In this document: one piece after another, positions 30,742-32,755 of the stretch | Position numbering within the stretch: position 1 is the first letter of the stretch | How the letters are laid out: each line of letters begins with the position of its first letter | DNA from: Planctomycetota bacterium | Lineage (GTDB): Bacteria > Planctomycetota > GCA-002687715 > DRQF01 | NCBI GenBank assembly: GCA_011369445.1 | Contig: DRQF01000274.1 | Coordinates: 1 to 32,755 of the forward strand | Direction of reading: 5' to 3' | DNA length: 32,755 nt | Made by a program: the position numbers and the translations under genes | Notes under the pieces: generated by a model | Databases searched by the model: none | Seen by the model: the letters and a program-made list of their open reading frames with translations, nothing else | Told to the model about the DNA's origin: nothing

Positions 30742-32755
30742 ATGCGTAAAGTACGAAGCCTGGTGATCGTCTGGACCCTTCTCGCCACTGTCGGGTGGCC
30801 CCAGGTTCATGGGGAAAAGGACTTCGAAAAGGGCCTCAGGGCCGTAGAGAATCTCCTCTCCCGAGGCCATTGGAAGAACGCCAAGAGGCGGCTCGACAAA
30901 GCCCTCGCCGAGCATGAGAATCAGGTCTACGTCAAAGTTCGCCTTCCCGAGATCGAACGAGTCGCTCGACGGATCGCCTTCAGGTTGGCCCATCCCCCGA
31001 GAACGCCCGAAAGCCTGATTTCCGGCAAACTCGTGAGCTGGAATCCGAAAACGGGCAAGATCAAGCTCCGCTACAAGAATGATCGAGACTCCATGGATGA
31101 CTTCATCCGCTCCCGCCAGAGTGGGTTCCGATTCCATCCCATGCGCTTCAACGGCCCTTTCTCGGTGACCATCAAGGGGAAGGCCTATGCGCATGCGAAT
31201 CCCGAGGGCCCGACCCTCATCCTTGCCGATGGCCGCAAAGCCGTACGCATCGGCTTCGGGACATCCCCCAACAGACTGGGCGGAGGCGGAGGCCAGTGGT
31301 ACTCGGCCGATCTTTCCTTCTTCGTGGGCGATAAGAAGGCGAAGACCCTGGACTCGAAAAGGATTCCTCCCGTGCCCATGGGGAAGAAATTCAAGATCAA
31401 TGTGTCGGTCAAGGCCCAGTCCGTCGTGGCAAAGTGCAACGGGAAGCCCATTTTGAATGGAAAGAAGCCACGGGACTTCTGGGGGCAGGTGGGATTCAAA
31501 CTCGGTGACTCCTGGACCGACATCGAACTCGCGGGGATCGGGGAACGGGGGTGGTTGGAGCGCCTTAGGGACAAAGCCGAGCAGGAAGTCCGGGCGGATT
31601 TCGAAAAGTCGTTCCAGCCTCGACAGGTCCTGCCGGCCTGGCTCTATGAAGAGACTCCAGCGGCTTCGACAACGAAGGAGCGCAGATGGCCGGGCCACCC
31701 CGACGAGGCGGAAACCCGTCGCCTTGAAAAGCTTGCTCGCTGGGTCGAGGCAGAGCAGCCCCACGGCGGACTGAAGGCCTTGGCGAAGGTTCCGGCCCTC
31801 ACGATCCCCGACGCGGCCCGCTCCTATCTTCAGGCTCAGTTCCTGGCGCTCGACGACCGTTACGAGGAGGCCATGACCGCCATCAAGGAATGCACATCGG
31901 CGGATCCTACCTTCGTACCCGGCCGCATCCTCGAAGCGAGGATTCTGGGCTGGATGGGCGAGCTCGACAAATCCATGGCGATTTGGGATGAGCTGAGAAA
32001 AAGCCATCCCTTCCACCCCGAAGTGGCAAAGGTCCACGCCTCGCTTCTTCTTCTGAGCGGTCGCGCGGACGAAGCCAAGGCCTTCATCCAAGAAGCCCTG
32101 GCAGGGGGGGCGCCCAGACGAAGCCTGGAAGCGATTCACCGCGTCGTCGTTCGCGCCGCGGAGGGACCGGAATGGCCTCAACGCTACGAGGTGACGACGA
32201 GTCACTACGTCATCGCTTCCGACATCGACAAGGAAACCTGCTACCTCGCCGGCCGCGTGCTGGAGAAGGCCTACACGGCTTACAACGCGTACGTGCGCCA
32301 CGCGGCGTCCGACAAGAGGAAGTTTCGGGTATTCATCTTCTCCGGAGCCGCCAGCTACACCGCCTATGCCAAGGACGTCTTGGGGCGCGCCATGCCGGGC
32401 AGCGTCGGCCTGTATTCGCCGCTGCTCAAGCAGCTCCTCATTCAGAACAGTCCCGAACGGGCGGAGATGTTTCGGACCATCCGCCACGAAGGATTCCACC
32501 AGTATCTCGACAGGTTCGCCTCGAGAACGCCCTTGTGGTTCAACGAGGGACATGCGGCCTACTTCGAAACGGCGGGTGACAGCGGATCATGGAAAGCCGG
32601 GATCATCCGGGATGACTTCCTGGATGTCCTCAAAGAGAGGGCGGTTCCCACGATCGAATCCATCCTCACCCGGCGCGGCGAATCCTTCTACAAGAGAGGG
32701 ATACGCAGCTACGCGGAGAGTTGGGCGCTCGTCCACTTCCTCTACCACGGCTACA
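30742..32755 (+). CDS. Secreted DUF1570-like metallopeptidase with TPR-like region, 3' end cut by window edge
   Basis: Translation from ATG 30742 (GGGAG about 9 nt upstream) runs 671 codons to the window end with no stop, so the C-terminus is missing. It opens with a Lys/Arg-rich head and signal peptide (MRKVRSLVIVWTLLATVGW, cleavage probably near VHG-EKD). Residues about 90-300 form a beta-rich domain. Residues 330-470 have TPR-like helices (LQAQFLALDDRYEEAMTAIK, ARILGWMGELDKSMAIWDEL). The C-terminal part carries HEGFH (582-586, two zinc His and the catalytic Glu) and FNEGHAAYFE with Glu602 as probable third ligand, the arrangement of DUF1570/Peptidase_MA-like proteins common in planctomycetes. 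Its substrate is unknown. It has its own promoter candidate after the MurG-MurJ fusion gene. Confidence 0.88.
   Translation, partial: MRKVRSLVIVWTLLATVGWPQVHGEKDFEKGLRAVENLLSRGHWKNAKRRLDKALAEHENQVYVKVRLPEIERVARRIAFRLAHPPRTPESLISGKLVSWNPKTGKIKLRYKNDRDSMDDFIRSRQSGFRFHPMRFNGPFSVTIKGKAYAHANPEGPTLILADGRKAVRIGFGTSPNRLGGGGGQWYSADLSFFVGDKKAKTLDSKRIPPVPMGKKFKINVSVKAQSVVAKCNGKPILNGKKPRDFWGQVGFKLGDSWTDIELAGIGERGWLERLRDKAEQEVRADFEKSFQPRQVLPAWLYEETPAASTTKERRWPGHPDEAETRRLEKLARWVEAEQPHGGLKALAKVPALTIPDAARSYLQAQFLALDDRYEEAMTAIKECTSADPTFVPGRILEARILGWMGELDKSMAIWDELRKSHPFHPEVAKVHASLLLLSGRADEAKAFIQEALAGGAPRRSLEAIHRVVVRAAEGPEWPQRYEVTTSHYVIASDIDKETCYLAGRVLEKAYTAYNAYVRHAASDKRKFRVFIFSGAASYTAYAKDVLGRAMPGSVGLYSPLLKQLLIQNSPERAEMFRTIRHEGFHQYLDRFASRTPLWFNEGHAAYFETAGDSGSWKAGIIRDDFLDVLKERAVPTIESILTRRGESFYKRGIRSYAESWALVHFLYHGY

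Noticed and set aside
30565-32553. A 662-codon open frame on the minus strand near the right end
   Set aside because: The plus strand reads a signal peptide, TPR-like helices and the HEGFH/NEGHAAYFE zinc motif in one frame that runs off the window; the minus frame has no recognisable feature.

Overview
The window is a GC-rich bacterial chromosome segment with 15 intact or near-intact protein genes, two genes cut by the window ends, one tRNA, one apparent gene remnant and several clear terminators. The gene content suggests Planctomycetota: many secreted FG-GAP/VCBS repeat proteins, a DUF1570-like metallopeptidase, a Peptidase_MA-like protein, and secreted proteins ending in a small Cys/Gly-rich tail module. 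The style recalls the Saltatorellus/Poly-strain lineage. This placement is inference from protein style, not from a marker-gene search.

Layout. Positions 1-2731 (minus) carry a secreted matrixin-like metalloprotease and a translationally overlapping FG-GAP protein. The protease signal peptide is encoded from a heptanucleotide repeat and is broken by one in-frame TGA. Positions 2732-3300 look non-coding, with palindromes and short direct repeats. Positions 3408-5126 hold a small FlgM-like protein, a secreted protein and tRNA-Leu(GAG). Positions 5185-9102 hold a membrane-anchored protein of unknown function, a class I aminotransferase and a PlsC-type acyltransferase. Positions 9188-17811 (minus) hold a secreted TPR-like protein, gyrA, an M48 membrane protease coupled to rnhC, and a HEAT-repeat/M23 peptidase fusion. 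A short orphan Walker A remnant resembling RtcR follows. Positions 18120-26591 hold a seven-bladed FG-GAP protein, a gluzincin-like membrane protein, a methyltransferase, and a two-gene operon of paralogous FG-GAP proteins, the second fused to a beta-helix, closed by a strong terminator. Positions 26727-30644 encode one 1305-residue protein joining MurG, an FHA-like domain, MurJ and HEAT repeats. A DUF1570-like secreted peptidase runs off the right end.

How the genes fit together. The cell-envelope theme is strong: lipid II synthesis and flipping in one polypeptide, an M23 endopeptidase, PlsC for phospholipids, M48 membrane proteolysis, and several secreted Zn-dependent peptidases and beta-propeller proteins. 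Nine of ten predicted signal peptides place Gln directly after the expected cleavage site (eight Ala-Gln, one Gly-Gln).

The most notable items are the MurG-FHA-MurJ-HEAT fusion, the repeat-plus-nonsense signal peptide of the metalloprotease, a bipartite upstream element shared by two secreted-protein genes, and the unusual quinolone-pocket residues in GyrA.
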